From contig CM034233.1 of NCBI GenBank assembly GCA_019916065.1, positions 17,134,436 through 17,198,435 of the forward strand: 64,000 bases of DNA, in the 5' to 3' direction. This stretch comes from Vitellaria paradoxa. Lineage: Eukaryota > Streptophyta > Magnoliopsida > Ericales > Sapotaceae. The position numbers were made by a program, and so were the translations under genes. A model generated the notes under the pieces. It had not been told where the DNA came from and searched no databases. It saw only the letters and a program-made list of their open reading frames with translations. Below are positions 12,401-24,168 of the stretch, in pieces (position 1 is the first letter of the stretch; every line of letters starts with the position of its first letter).

Positions 12401-15400
12401 TCAGTTGTGTGTGACGCAATCCATGTGCTCTATCCTACACTGCCTAGGGAAGGTGAGGCAATGTGCCATACATGTGGAAGTATGGATCTTCTTAGTATTT
12501 CGCGTTTTAAAGATATGCAGATCAAGGTCCAAACCCAACAATATCATACCATTTGGATCAGCTCCTTGCAGTTCAAGTCCCATCAATGTTTAGGTTTGTA
12601 ATCTAAACCCTGTACAGATAGAGTTAATGTAGATAACTTTCCATTTTCATTTATTGTTGTCTAGCATGCTTGCGTATCTAGTTTTATTTATTTATTTATG
12701 GTTTATTGAGGGGAATATGCATCGGAAATAATTGAAAAATATCCAAGACCTATATTACATGGACTCGTGTGTGTATGTATCTAAGTGTCAATATGTTAGA
12801 CCTCTGAAATTTTTAAATTTAAAATATTGGGATATATATCAAAAAATAGGGTACAAATAAGTGGTCAGGATATAAATTTTTAAATATATTATATCTTGTA
12901 CGGTAGATTGATACAAGATATGTTTATTATTTAGAAATGCACTTGAAATTAAATGAAACTTAAATAAAAAATGAGATTTTTATCTTCTCCTCATGTGAGT
13001 AGTTAGAATTTTTTTTTTTTTTTAATTATTATTATCAAAGGTAAGCTGCTGTCTTTTCATATAAGTTAAATGGCTGCTATTCCTGGTATTTTTGCTTCAA
13101 CTGAAAGTGTAAAAATGTAATTTCTCAAACAAGGGCAAAAGGACCGTGAGTAAGAATCACACTCCTAATTCATAGTATTTGTCACTGACAGAGAATAATA
13201 GTATAGGTTTTGTGCACATCATTAGGCAAATCATTCTATTTCTCCACCTTTTCCTCTTCTATTGGCCAATCATAGAACTCCAACATTGGGCATTACAACA
13301 ATAACTAGATACCATGAAAATTGCCTCTTTGTTTAATATAAAAAAAACTCATTTATACATCCACTTCTTAGTTTTGAACCTAGATTCTTGGACTGCCATC
13401 TTGACCACCTTGGTTTCTCCTCTTTTAGATGTCAACATCTAATCAACTGATTTCTCACTCCCAAATGATTAAGATGATTTTGAAATTTCTCCAAATTCAC
13501 TCTCTGGTTTCATATATCCACCTCAATTTCAAACATAGATTCTCGTATGCATATCTTGAAGGCTGTGGTTTCTCCCCTCTCCAACTTTCACCTGTCATCT
13601 CCTCAATAATATGTTGCATTCCAAAAACATGTAGGTGAGTTTGGATTCAAGCACTTACTCCAAGCCTGCACTCTCGTCTGCAACAAAAGCTGCCAATATA
13701 GTTCAAAGAAGAAGCTTGGAGAAATTTTTTCCCCTTTAGATTTAATGGACTTGAACAATTAGCGTATTTTTAGCTTATATGATGCAGCATAGCTTCCAAC
13801 CTAATAAGAAAATTGGTTGGGTGCACTCCTTTCTCTCTTCCATGTGAAGTCTTCTTTTTGTCGGCAGTAGACAAAAGGAAAAGATCACAAGGAGATGAAC
13901 CACTCGGCAAATTATAGTAATCACGGTTCAAAAAGAAACAACAAAATCTCCCGAGACATCACATCATTAACAATGAGTGAGAAATAACTTAATTCCATCC
14001 ATCATTATAGATAAAAATCTTGAAAGAGATCACAGGATAAAAATTTCCAAACTTAGATTGCTTATCAACCTGACAGTATTCACTTTTAACATGTCAATCA
14101 TCCAAGTCATCTAGTAAACGCGATATCACAAAAAATATTAGATGTTTGAGAACAATTAAGAAAATAGGGTTAAACAAAAATAAATACATCTAGTAATGAC
14201 ACAATCGCAAATCACAGCATCCTTTAAGAAGAAGACTCCACCCACAAGAAGACCAGAACTTCCCCCCAGTGCAAAGGTCTTCCTGTTCCTTCCTAAAAGA
14301 GACAACCCTTATTACCTTACAAGCCCTATAACCTTGCTCTTAGAAATGTGTGTGTGTGTGTATATTGATAACTCACGGTGTTCAAGCCAACTTACGCACA
14401 CCTTAATTAATCCGGTCTTGTAATTAACGACTTGCTCTTGGAGATAATACATCCTAATTTTTCGTATTGAAACTTGTCTTTATTGGGTTCATTCTGAACT
14501 AAAAGGTACCCTTTGCTTAAGGTAATCAAGCCAACTGGAGATTTGGCTTGAGATGCCTTTCTCAACACATCACCAACTCACCCAATAAACCTCCCACATT
14601 TTAGGAAGCTAAATCCAAACGCCACAAAAGTAGATGGCTGTAATCCATTTCTTTAGATGTTCTTTGCACATGGATAACATACTAGTCAAAGGTACGAAAT
14701 GAAATCCTACTAAGGCACCGTTTGGAGTGCAAAAAAATAAAAAAATAAATCTTCAAATCTCCACAGAACTTTTTCCACTTTGAACTATGTAAATCTATTT
14801 AAATCTCTACATCTCCACAAATCCCAATAAATCTCTGCAAATTTCAAAAAGTTCTGACACGAAAAGTCAAAAAATATCTGCCAAATCCGTTAAAACAAAT
14901 TTTCACCATTTATCTCTACATTTTTTTTTTTTTTGGATTAGTTGCGCTCCAAATGCCGAAAAGTTACCCAAACCACATTTTAAACAAATTTAAAGAGCTC
15001 CAAACGGCCCCTAAATGGAATTATCACCAACATTGCTTAATATAATTATCTTCAATTGTACGAGGACATTAAAAATTACAATAAAACATAAGAAGTCTAC
15101 AACTAAACAATAAAAAGTCAGACAGGTTAACAAGATATTTGTTCCACTAAGAACTCCAAACAAGAGCCATTTGATTAGAAAGGACAACATATATTTGGAG
15201 GAGCATAGTGAGAGTCATAGACAACTAGTCAAAAGTTATTCTTCTTCAAAGTGCAAAATTGGTGCAAAAGATTCTTACTTGTCAATGTTCCTAATGTGGG
15301 CACATGCCACTGAGGGAGAACTTCCTAAATCATTACTATATAGCTCAGAATATAGAACAGTTTTGCAAATTTTTAGCATATGACACTAGTTGGTGTGCAT

Positions 15401-18231
15401 AGACGCAGCATCAGAAGAAGGTTTGCTGGGAAGTGAAGTTATTTGCAACATTTTTTGGCGTGTTTTAGTGGAGATTGGAAACATGGCAAAGATAAGGTGT
15501 TAGGAAAAAGTCCAAAATCCAAATGGATCAAGAGATGTGTCTCAAAGTAGCCATGTTATCCCAGGACACAGCTTGTGATAATGAAAGATAGTTTTAGAAG
15601 GTGATGCAAAAACATGATAAATTGGTATTGCACACACAATCATCTTTAGCTACATTGTCCAATCACATGAGAACTTTGAAGCATATTACTTTCAATTTTG
15701 TTGTAGAGTGAATCATGAGTCATAACCTTGTAGTAGGGTCAAAAAATACATATTTTATGGTGGAGTAAACAACCTTTAGTTTGAAACAACATTGGTATCC
15801 TTATAATTTTTTAGTCAAGGGAGATTTTTCCCTTCTCTTTACATTATTTTGTAGATTTTCTTAAAAGTCAAATGCCCCAATAGATTTACAGGAGAAAGGG
15901 TGTATAGCCTTGTGTATGTCATAAGTAAAGTTGAGCTCCCTTGCGGCACTTTCTTTGAATCAATAACATTTCTAATAAAAATTTACCATAAAAAGGGGAC
16001 ATAAATTGAGCTCCCTTGTGGCACTTTCTTTGAATCGATACTTTTTCTAATAAAAAAATAAATAAAAACCTACCAAAAAAGGGGGAGGACGTCAATTCAT
16101 GAGAAAAAAAAATTGCAGTTAACATATCAATTGAAACCTCCTCTCCATACAGGATCCAATAACATTATAAAGGGTGGCAACTATCCGCATTGTGTTTAGC
16201 ACTTCAGCTTCTCTTTAACTCATTTAAGTAATGTCACTGAGGTTGAGCTGAGCTTGTATTGTTCTAAAAGGGTCCAATAGAAGCTAAGGAAAGGCGAAGA
16301 ATGAACACTTAACAATAAAGGAGAACCTAGACACTTGTTAATTGGTTTGGTGGTGTCTTGGCTCAATGAAAATATAAGCATCTAAGTTATAAGCATTAGC
16401 CCATTTCCCAAAAACGATGGATTCCTATATTTATTGAACGCAAAGGCCAACCAAACAGGAAGGGTGAACACTCAACACAAAGGAAGTAGAAATCTTATTT
16501 CTTTTTGATGATTTGAACCACATAAATGCAAGGTATAGGGCTGCAAAACTACTAGAGCTCAATTCATTCAACTCATAAAAATCTTGTTCTGGATTGGTGT
16601 CTTAGTAAATAAAGATAAAGATTAAAATCATTCATTTTTTAACTCGACTCAAACTCAGCACGATAAATTTATATGTATATATATATATATAAACAAATTA
16701 CTCAAACCCAACTTGATTAAATCTTGTTTAAGATTAGATTAAACTAAACAAACCAAGATTGAACATATTTTAAAACTCGATAAAGTTTTCAAACCAAGCT
16801 CAAACAACCTACCACTCAAATCAACCAAACTCGGTTATAGCCCTAGTATTGGCCAACTACTCAGGACCATATTGGCCTGTGAACTAGCCCACAAAACTCA
16901 CAGACAAGTTTAGCACAAATATACAGAATTGGTGTGGCTTGAAAGTCAGACTTATTGTGCATTTACTCTTTCTATTAGCACTTGTATCAAGCTCCACCAT
17001 AACTACCCCCTGGGGGTTACAAAGTAACTACTAAATTGTTAATTGAGTTGATTATGCCGAGGCTCAATAAAAATATCAGCATGATTTACAAATTTAGGCC
17101 CATCTCCCAAATGAAATTTCCTCCATTCAAAAGCCACATTAACAGAAAATAATGTCTGAAAGTGTGCAGCACATGCTTTAGTGAAGAAAAAAAAGGAAGC
17201 ATTTCTGTCCTTTATTGTTTATTCTAATTTGTTGTATTTGCTCCTCTCTACTCTTTTCTTTCCTCAATTTCTTGATCTTTGTCGTATACTTGGAGATTTC
17301 ATTAAAATTTTCTAAAAAATTTATTGTTGCAGCATTGCTTGTAAAGTGGAAATAATTTTATTGCCAGCAGAACAACCAACCAACAGAAAGGCTTCCATGC
17401 AAGCATACAGTGGGCTTTCTTTACGAATACTACAAATATATAGTAGCTAATGAGTTTCTGCAATAGAAAGGTACATACAACAGGTTTTCAACTCAACCAG
17501 AAAAACAACTTCCAGCAACAACAGCTTCGATGATACTAATTAATTATGTATTTAAAGCAAACATAAAAAAGTAAAAAATTGAACCCACCCTTTCAAAATA
17601 AAACCTGCAATTTCAACCCAGTAAAGTAGCACATAAGCTAATTAGCAAACAAGTGAAAGGATAAAATACGGCAAATTTAATACCATTCAACACCACAGTT
17701 ATCCAATTAAGAACTTCAGTGCGGAAAAATGAAAACATAGAAATATGAAAATTCATACTTGTCACCATTTTGCTGTGCTTCTCTCGCTGGGAATCCATCC
17801 CCAGAGTTCTGCACCTGCCCAGGAAATCCCTCTCCATCCACCTCTCGCGGGGGAGATGCATTGATGTCCAAAAGCCCGACTCTGCTTTGCGACCTCCCAC
17901 TCCCATTGTTCAACAAACACTTGAAGCATTCCAATTCTCGAACCCTCTGATCATCGCTTGGCAAAAACTTCATTCTGAACTCCGTTCCGCAGCTACAGCA
18001 CAACACCGTGACCCCCTCCTCTACAGCAGCTTTTCCAGATGAACCACTCGAGCTCCCCCGAACCCCTCCAGACAAAACCCCATCTCTCGCCGCCACCGGG
18101 ACGTCCTCGTCGACGGCGAGGGTTTCGCGAGGAGAGGGCAAGGGAGTCTCGTTGAGATCGATTTCAAATGGCAACAAACGGGTACCGGGTCGCACATTGC
18201 AGTCGGGTCCGGGTAATTTCCCGAACTCCAT
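782..18231 (-). CDS. MBD9: MBD9-like methyl-CpG-binding/chromatin protein, N-terminal half (5 exons, 3' part outside window)
   Basis: Exons in gene order are 17759-18231, 3606-3659, 2690-3416, 1404-2471 and 782-1318. Each is bounded by GT-AG sites and the phases join (473, 54, 727, 1068 and 537 bp give 953 open codons). Features seen: a DLNxxP EAR-like motif at residues 25-30; a Cys cluster (CCSC...ECFKC) near 78-105 like a reduced zinc finger; an LLDINASPP stretch near 120 recalled from Arabidopsis MBD9; an MBD around residues 282-328; a FYRN domain about 425-485 followed by a FYRC-like part; and a DDT/WHIM-like helix segment from about 775 (AWEFLWRFSDVLGL). In the family these proteins act in the nucleus in chromatin remodelling and histone acetylation linked to flowering and branching. 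The bromodomain/PHD part expected downstream is not visible, because the window ends inside a copia element beyond the last donor at 781. ATG at 18231 is chosen because the N-terminus resembles the family. Confidence 0.85.
3606..3659 (-). CDS. MBD9: MBD9 exon 2 (54-bp micro-exon)
   Basis: Acceptor ttgctttag before 3659 and donor gtaagc after 3606. The 54 bp preserve phase 2 between exon 1 and exon 3 and read FSCSEFLPCSRWLAIEQ. The sequence is too short to stand alone; support is the good splice sites and the phase match on both sides. Confidence 0.6.
4451..4973 (+). repeat. Left LTR of the intron-1 retroelement
   Basis: Begins TGGATATTGG and ends near CCTACGTCA just before the primer-binding-like site. 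It contains TATATAAAG at about 4660 and then a long CT-rich tail. A C10 run at 4723-4732 breaks alignment with the other LTR. Confidence 0.6.
5926..6462 (+). repeat. Right LTR of the intron-1 retroelement
   Basis: Begins TGTGGACCAGAAGCAAG after a purine-rich tract and ends near CACGTCCTGCAC. It carries a T-run followed directly by a G-run (about 5943-5970) that is absent from the left LTR. Confidence 0.6.
8174..8265 (-). mobile_element. tRNA-derived SINE fragment
   Basis: Read on the minus strand, an internal Pol III B box GGTTCGGATCC (8203-8213) is followed by TGGAAACACCTTCTTTGC, a body typical of a widespread plant SINE group. The A-box side is degenerate and no target duplication was found. 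Confidence 0.5.
8951..9060. repeat. Tandem duplication, about 58-bp unit x2
   Basis: Two diverged copies run from ATGGGAAGCAACATGAAT to GAGCATCACC, at 8951-9002 and 9009-9060. Non-coding, within MBD9 intron 1. Confidence 0.8.
10621..11340. mobile_element. 720-bp element with 13-bp perfect terminal inverted repeats
   Basis: GTGTTGTTAAAAG at 10621-10633 is exactly complementary to CTTTTAACAACAC at 11328-11340. Both subterminal regions are GC-richer and carry GCCTnG / CTAGGTGAGC-like motifs, as in common plant non-autonomous hAT-like repeats. The interior is AT-rich and non-coding. The flanks share AATA on both sides (10617-10620, 11341-11344), too short to be decisive. Confidence 0.55.
12010..12129. 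repeat. Minisatellite, 42-bp unit x2.9
   Basis: Three nearly identical copies of a 42-bp unit starting GTATACTTGCAACTAACATA. Because 42 is a multiple of 3 it creates an open frame with a repeating 14-residue peptide. Nothing else suggests coding. Confidence 0.9.
14714..15011. mobile_element. Tourist-like (PIF/Harbinger) MITE
   Basis: Terminal inverted repeats GGCACCGTTTGGAG and CTCCAAACGGCCCC, flanked by TAA on both sides (14711-14713 and 15012-15014), the target duplication expected of Harbinger elements. The 298-bp body has no coding capacity. Confidence 0.75.
15930..16085. repeat. Tandem duplication, about 75-bp unit x2
   Basis: TTGAGCTCCCTTG(C/T)GGCACTTTCTTTGAATC occurs at about 15931 and 16006, each followed by AT-rich sequence and a CATAAAAAGGGG / CCAAAAAAGGGG end. 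Confidence 0.8.
16536..16845. mobile_element. Possible degenerate hAT-type MITE
   Basis: Ends TAGGGCTGCAAAAC and GGTTATAGCCCTA are partly complementary, and the interior has ACTCGACTCAAACTC-like motifs seen in such elements. The flanking 8-mers do not match, so this rests on the termini alone. Confidence 0.3.
17759..18231 (-). CDS. MBD9: MBD9 exon 1 (N-terminus with EAR-like motif and Cys cluster)
   Basis: Starts at ATG 18231 and encodes 157 codons plus two bases. The donor is AA/gtatga at 17759/17758. The two leftover bases AA are completed by the A that opens exon 2 at 3659, giving a Lys codon, which is the argument that this distant exon belongs to the gene at 782-3659. It has the highest GC content of the neighbourhood. 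On the plus strand the same bases give long but meaningless open frames. Confidence 0.8.
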
Positions 18232-18560
18232 TGCTAAACAAGACGTTTCGAACTCGAATTCGATTCAATTCTCAGAACAACAGAACGCATTCTACATACA
18301 TACACAAATACACACCAAAAAGCTTCGATCTTTTGAAGCCGAAAATGTAACAAGAGAAAGAGATTGGCGATCGAAGATTTGCGATTGAAGAAAAAGAAGA
18401 GAAGAGTCCGCAGAATAGGTCTGCCAACACCGACTAGTTTCGAGTGAGCACTAGGGGGCAAAACGTAACGTATGCGGGAGAGGGGGAGAGAGACAAGAAG
18501 GGAAGAGAGAGAACTGTCCAGAGGAGTGACCAGATAGGACCAAATTGAAACAAACTCTTT
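18232..18560 (-). promoter_or_regulatory. MBD9: MBD9 5' leader/promoter region
   Basis: Directly upstream of ATG 18231. In gene sense there is a pyrimidine-rich tract (GA-rich on the plus strand, about 18476-18512), as in many plant leaders. No clear TATA box was seen, consistent with a broadly expressed gene. Confidence 0.3.
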
Positions 18561-18742
18561 TGTACCGAAGCGATGGCCGAGACCTGGTTCGGGTTCTCGA
18601 GAATCGCGAAAGGCATTTTTCTTCCGTTTCTGCTTAAATTACGAGACTGCCCCTCGTCGGTTAAGGCTTTTAGTTGGATTTTCCAGAAAATAAAATAAAA
18701 TAAAAAAGAGGAAAAAGATTGGGCGGGGCCCATGGTTTCCAT

Positions 18743-20700
18743 GTGTTTGCCAAATCACCCTTTAATTTCGTGCATGGTTTAACAACTGGTTTCCAATTGT
18801 TACCTCCTTAAAACAAAATTGATTTCTGAATAATAAGATATTTAATTTTATTTATCATTTAATCAAGTTATGGAAAAAATTTTTCTAACATTCTAATTTT
18901 TTACTTGCTTGAAATTGACAACAATGAAGTTGAATTTGTCTCTTTTATTACATTCTGCCCACTTACCAAAATTTTGCATGTAATACATATGTAAATGGAC
19001 CATATACCAATTAAATTTTAAATTATTATACCCTAAATGTGGGCGTACAAACTAGGTGTGTAATTTTTTTAAGTAAATATATATATTTTAATTTTAAATA
19101 AATTATTAAATAAATTAAAAACAAAAAATATTTAAACACTTGTAAAATATTAAATAGTTTTAAATGACATTTAAGTAAATTATTTTTAATTAAGTAAAAT
19201 TTTAAAAATAAAATATAAAGATAGTTGGTGGTTAAAAAAAAGCATTTAAGTAATATTAAAAATATAAAATTAAATTTACTTAATTAACTGATAGTTGCTA
19301 AAAAATTCTTTTGACTTGCGTAGGACATGTTTGATTGACAAAAAGTTAATCAAAAAGTACAATAAAAGTAAAAATATGTAATATAAAAATGATATATGAA
19401 AAAATTTAATTGGAAGAAAGTACAAAAAATTAGTTAAAATTAATAAATTTTAGTATATTTTGGTACCTCAAACGGGGCCTAAGTTTAGAATCCAAAAAGT
19501 TGAAAAATTTTCTGGTATTTTTTTTTTGTCTTATATGGTTTTTTTACCAAATTTTCTTTTTAAAAACTATAACTTTTAAGCATGTTAATCGTATTTGTAA
19601 AAAATAAAAATTAAAAAAATTCTCCTCCATTTTAGTAAAAGCAATAAGTAACTAAATAAAGTAATAAAAAAGCTAATTTTTTTTATTTGTTCTAGCTTTT
19701 ATCCAAATTGATGTAAATTTTTTATTTTTATTTTTTTATGAATATAATTAACACGCTTACAAGTTACAATCAACTTGTTTTTTTTAAGTTTTTGCAAATT
19801 ATTTATTCATTAATTTATTTGAATTCTTGTAACTTAGATTATTGTCATTCATATAAATAAACAAACTCTACTCCTGTTTATATTACTTCATTTCTTAATG
19901 AAAGTGGAGATTAATTTGATCCAGTAATAAAAATTATGCCTCTAAAATCATCTATCAAAATATTTAAGATATTTATAATATTTGTAGAGAGTGTTATAAT
20001 TCTCTACAATATTCAAAGCACTTTTTATTGACTTTTTTAAGATTTTAAAATATTTTAATTTATAATATTTACAATATTCTAGAATATTCGAGGCACTTCT
20101 TAAAATTTTTTTTAATTTCTAAATTGTTACAAATAAACATAGAATATTTTAAGAATTCTAAAAAATTTCAAATCATGTTAAAAAATTTTAAAACCTCGGT
20201 AATACTTCGTACTATTTTAGGATATTTCGGAACACCATAGCAAAATTCATCCCAAAACTTCATAAATAATTGACCAAAAGTGAATAAAGCAATTTATTTC
20301 AATTGTAAGAAATAGTTCAAAGGGCAATCAATTATTTATAATCATATTTAACAAAGCGAGAGTGAAAAGTAGAGTTGAATATAAAAATTCATATAAAGAG
20401 AAAACGTTTGTTTAGTTTGAAATATATATTTTACTTTTTTAAAATTACATTTTATATGAAGTATATCTTTAAAAAAAATTTCTAAATTAATTATATTTTT
20501 ATTTATTTTATTTTTACAAAAACACATAAAATATGTGAGAAATTACCGGATCAAATGGACATTTGTTTGTTTTTTTAAGAAGAATAAATAAGGAAAATTA
20601 AAGGGAAGTAAAAAAAATGGGATTCTTTGATTTATATTTTTTTATTCGCTCAAAATCCAAAAATCAAATATGAAAGTAGAAGAAAATTTTATTTTTTCTT
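18743..20700. other. AT-rich intergenic stretch without recognisable features
   Basis: Very AT-rich, with no credible exon. A loosely repeated motif family (TTAAGTAA...GGTGGTTAAAAA) at about 19060-19300 recurs at about 21480-21660. Confidence 0.5.
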
Positions 20701-20709
20701 TTAATTTAT

Positions 20710-21180
20710 CTTTGGAGGGTAGTATCACGTGGCACACATCTGACTAGACACATGGCGTGTATCTTAGGGAAGACAAAATGGTAGGTGGAAAAGCGACTAT
20801 CTTTTCCATCGCATTTAAGGAGGGTTAGAGAAGGTATGGTAAAACCTTCTGCCAATTGTGGCCTCGATTAGACTCGCACCGACCAAACAGCGCAGCTTGT
20901 GCCATAATCATGTCTTCACTATGATTACCGAGCATGGGTAGCACGTGCGAAGGAGGCTATAAATGTTAAAGACACGAGGGTAAAGCCTAAGCAGAAATTG
21001 CTTAACAAAACCTCTATAAAAAAAAAAAAGCCTTTCCATGCCCATCAAAAATAAGTGGCCAAAACTAACCAACACCTCAGTTCCTGAAAAGGTTCCGTTT
21101 GAGGACTTACCCAAAGTGGTCCGATCACATAAAAACGACACAATAGTGAGGTTGGACATATCGTATAATTTCACTTGAGT
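20710..21180 (+). repeat. GC-richer island, possibly an old LTR-retrotransposon LTR
   Basis: A roughly 470-bp block less AT-rich than its surroundings, starting near TATCACGTGGCACACATC. It has a TATAAA box (20962) and a second CTATAAAA (21012), then CTTACCCAAAGTGGTCCGATCAC. The layout resembles a plant Ty3-type LTR promoter region. No partner LTR, primer site or coding region is visible, so identity is a guess. Confidence 0.25.
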
Positions 21181-21772
21181 TTTAGATACTCCAATCTTAT
21201 ATGCAAACCATACTAGTATGAATGTTTTTTGTTTTTAACTTTGTTAATAAAAATAATTTTTATTTGCAAAAAATTGTCATAAAATATTTTTCAAATAATA
21301 TATTTATATTTTTTAAAAAATATTTTCTAAAAATTATCTTTTAAAAATATATTTATACGATAATAAATAGTGGTTTTATAAAAAATATATTATTAAAAAA
21401 TAAATGTTATCTTCAAATGATCGCTATATTTTTTTGTCAAATAAAAATATATTGTAAGAAGGTATAAATGAATAAAACCTAATAAATTAATGATGATTAA
21501 TTTTAAATGTTGTCTAATTAAATAATTTTTAATTAAATGATTTAAAAAGAATAAAAAAATGTAAAAGTAGTGGGTGGTTAAAAATCACACTTAAGAAATA
21601 TTAAAATATACAAAATTTAAAGTATTTAATTAAGTGATAGTAACTAAAAAATTCCCTTTATTTCTATAAAAGGTATTACTAGTCGTGAGAAGTTAAGGGG
21701 ATATCAAGGAAAAAATATAATTTTTTTACTAAACTTAAAATTTTATTAAATTTGATAATTCAACGAGCATCT

Positions 21773-21904
21773 TTAGTGTTTCATTCATATAATATTCATA
21801 CACACACACATATATATATGTATGTATATATGATATCCTTAGTGTTTCATTCATATAATATTCATACACACACACATATATATGTATGTATATATGATAT
21901 CCTT
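21773..21904. repeat. Tandem duplication, 66-bp unit x2, with CA/TA microsatellites
   Basis: TTAGTGTTTCATTCATATAA begins each copy (21773 and 21839), followed by (CA)n, (TA)n and TATGATATCC. Confidence 0.85.
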
Positions 21905-22241
21905 AAGCTTAAAAGCTCCAATTTAATTTTCCTGTAAATTTTAATTAATAAAACATTAATAAATACATAGCACAACACTGTTGATGGGAAAATTATAAAA
22001 AATAAATATGAATTTTTTGTTAAATTATTTTATTTTAATGAAGTAAAATTTTGAAATTATAAATATATAATATTTTGCTCTTTATAACTAATTACTGCAA
22101 CATCTAAATTAAAAAATTATAATTAAATGACTGTCTTTAAATAAATAACACAAATCATCGTATTTCAAATTCACAAAATAGAACTAAAATTTATCTCATT
22201 GTTACATTCCCGCCATGCATTCACAAATTTTAGCATATAAT

Positions 22242-22398
22242 GGCACTGTTTGGCGTCTCTATAAAACAAAAAAAAAAAAAAAAAAAAAACTCTAAAAACT
22301 TCTATCATGTCAACTTTTTTATTTTATTGCACGCATTACGAACTCATAACTTTTCTCAATATATCTCATTTTTTCTTACTTTTTATCACTCCAAACAC
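22242..22398. mobile_element. Degraded MITE of the Harbinger-like type
   Basis: GGCACTGTTTGGCG at the left and CACTCCAAACACAC at the right are partly complementary. The body contains ATTACGAACTCATAACTT, shared with the element at 58760-58917. An A-rich run follows the left end. The target duplication is not clear. Confidence 0.4.
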
Positions 22399-23110
22399 AC
22401 ACAATATAAGGAGTATGTTAAATGCATTTCATTTTTAACTTCTCACATTCTAAATAAGCATTATTTGTTGTGAGTGAAGATTGAGTGTGAGAAATTAAAA
22501 GTAGAGTACATTTAGCATTTCTCATAATATAAAAAACATTTAATCATACAAAGGTTTTATATAACATTTTGGTCAATTTTTCTCAAATTTTGAAAAAATA
22601 TATATATAAGATAAATCTTTATGAACTTTTTAATTTAAAATGATAGAGACACCATCTAGAAGTGACAAATTTTGATATTTTTTAATAACTTTGACAAATG
22701 AAGTTTTTGGTATGTTTGATAAGACAAGTTGAAATTTTTAGTAATTTTTGACAATTTTTAAGTTTGATAAACATTTTTGACAACTTTTTATGTATTTACT
22801 AAAATTTTGATAACTTTTAAATTGAATTAAAATGAAATAACCATTATATCACTCGTCACGTAGACAAAAATTAGTACGTTAACAACATGTCATTTAAGCA
22901 AAACATCAAATTTTTAATATTCTACCAAATAATTAAAATATCAAAAGTTAGTTTTTTTTTTTTTTTTTGGGTCATTTTGCTCCTCCAAATCGGCCAGAGT
23001 CGTAATTATTCACACAACTCTTGACAAATATTTCGATCATATTTTTTAAATTATTTTTTGTCTAAATCTAAAATATGGCTTTATATTTTCCCTAATAACC
23101 TCAAGTTTTA

Positions 23111-23621
23111 TAGTGTGTTTGGAGTGATAAAAAGTGAGATAAAATGTGGTTTGGGAAACTTTTTTTGTTTGATGCACACAGCTCAAATCGCGTTTTTTGG
23201 AGATAAATAATAAGATTTCCGTTTCGACGAGTTGAATTTTCGTTTGGACGGATTCAAAATTTTGCATTAGTTATGGCTTTTTTGCATTGCAATCAATTGA
23301 AACGGTTTTTACAATCCGTTTGTACGGCAGTTGATTGTGCGATTCCGTCGGAACGAATTTTATAAGCCGTTGGAAAACAGTTTCTACGACTCTAAAAAAA
23401 AAATAGTTAAAATGGTTGTCATTTGACAGGTTAGGGGTCCACGGTGAGAATGGCGAAAAAAATTTTGTTATTTGATTAACTAAATTATAGTTATCGACTT
23501 TTTTTTAAAAATATTGAATTTTTTTTTGAACTTTAAAAAGGTAAGAAAATGTAAATATGTAATAAAGATTTTTTGAGATTTTCAGATATTTTTACCAAAT
23601 TTTTGTGCACCAAATGCACCC
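23111..23621. mobile_element. Harbinger-like MITE, copy 1 of a tandem pair
   Basis: Starts TAGTGTGTTTGGAGTGATAA after TTA and ends GCACCAAATGCACCC before TTA (23622-23624). Its 511-bp body aligns throughout with the element at 23652-24168. Confidence 0.65.
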
Positions 23622-23651
23622 TTAGATTGAAAGACACATGGCTGAGATTTA

Positions 23652-24168
23652 GGGTGTGTTTGCAGTGATAAAAAATGAGATAAAATGAAATAAAATATGA
23701 TTTGGAGAAACTTTTTTGTGTTTGGTACACACAACTCAAATCGCATTTTTTAAAGATAAATAGTAAGATTCCATTCCGATGGATTGGATTTCCGTTTTGA
23801 CGGTTTCAAAATTTTGGACGGTCATGACTTCTTTATACAATAATCCTGTAAAAACCGTTTGGATGGAAGTTGGCTGCGCGAATCCATCGAAACAGTTTTT
23901 ACAATTCATCGGAATGGTTTCTATGACTCAATAAAAAATAATCAAAGTAGATGTCATTCGGTAATTTGGGAGTTTATGGTAAGAATAACGAAAAAATTTT
24001 TGCTATTTGATTAACCAAATTCTGGTTATCGTATTTTTTTGAAAAGGTATTGAACTTTTTTTGAATTTTGAAAAGGTAAGAATGTGTAAAAATATAATTG
24101 AGATTTTTAGATATTTTTAGAAAATTTCATAGATTTTCACAAAATTTTTGTACACCAAACGCACCCCC
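23652..24168. mobile_element. Harbinger-like MITE, copy 2 of a tandem pair
   Basis: Termini GGGTGTGTTTGCAGTG and CACCAAACGCACCCCC, flanked by TTA on both sides (23649-23651, 24169-24171). It begins only 30 bp after copy 1 ends, in the same orientation. Confidence 0.7.

Larger units (their letters stand above)
3660..17758 (-). other. MBD9: MBD9 intron 1 (about 14.1 kb, repeat-filled)
   Basis: No coding segment that I recognise lies between exon 1 and the micro-exon. The intron holds a TRIM/LARD-like LTR element (4451-6462), a SINE (about 8174-8265), a 720-bp inverted-terminal element (10621-11340), a MITE (14714-15011), several minisatellite duplications and homopolymer tracts. The stretches 6463-8170, 9061-10620, 11341-12009, 12130-14713 and 15012-15929 show AT-rich sequence with no feature I can support. 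Confidence 0.65.

Noticed and set aside
17770..18388. Overlapping plus-strand open frames over MBD9 exon 1
   Set aside because: Shadows of the minus-strand coding exon; no domain or start context.
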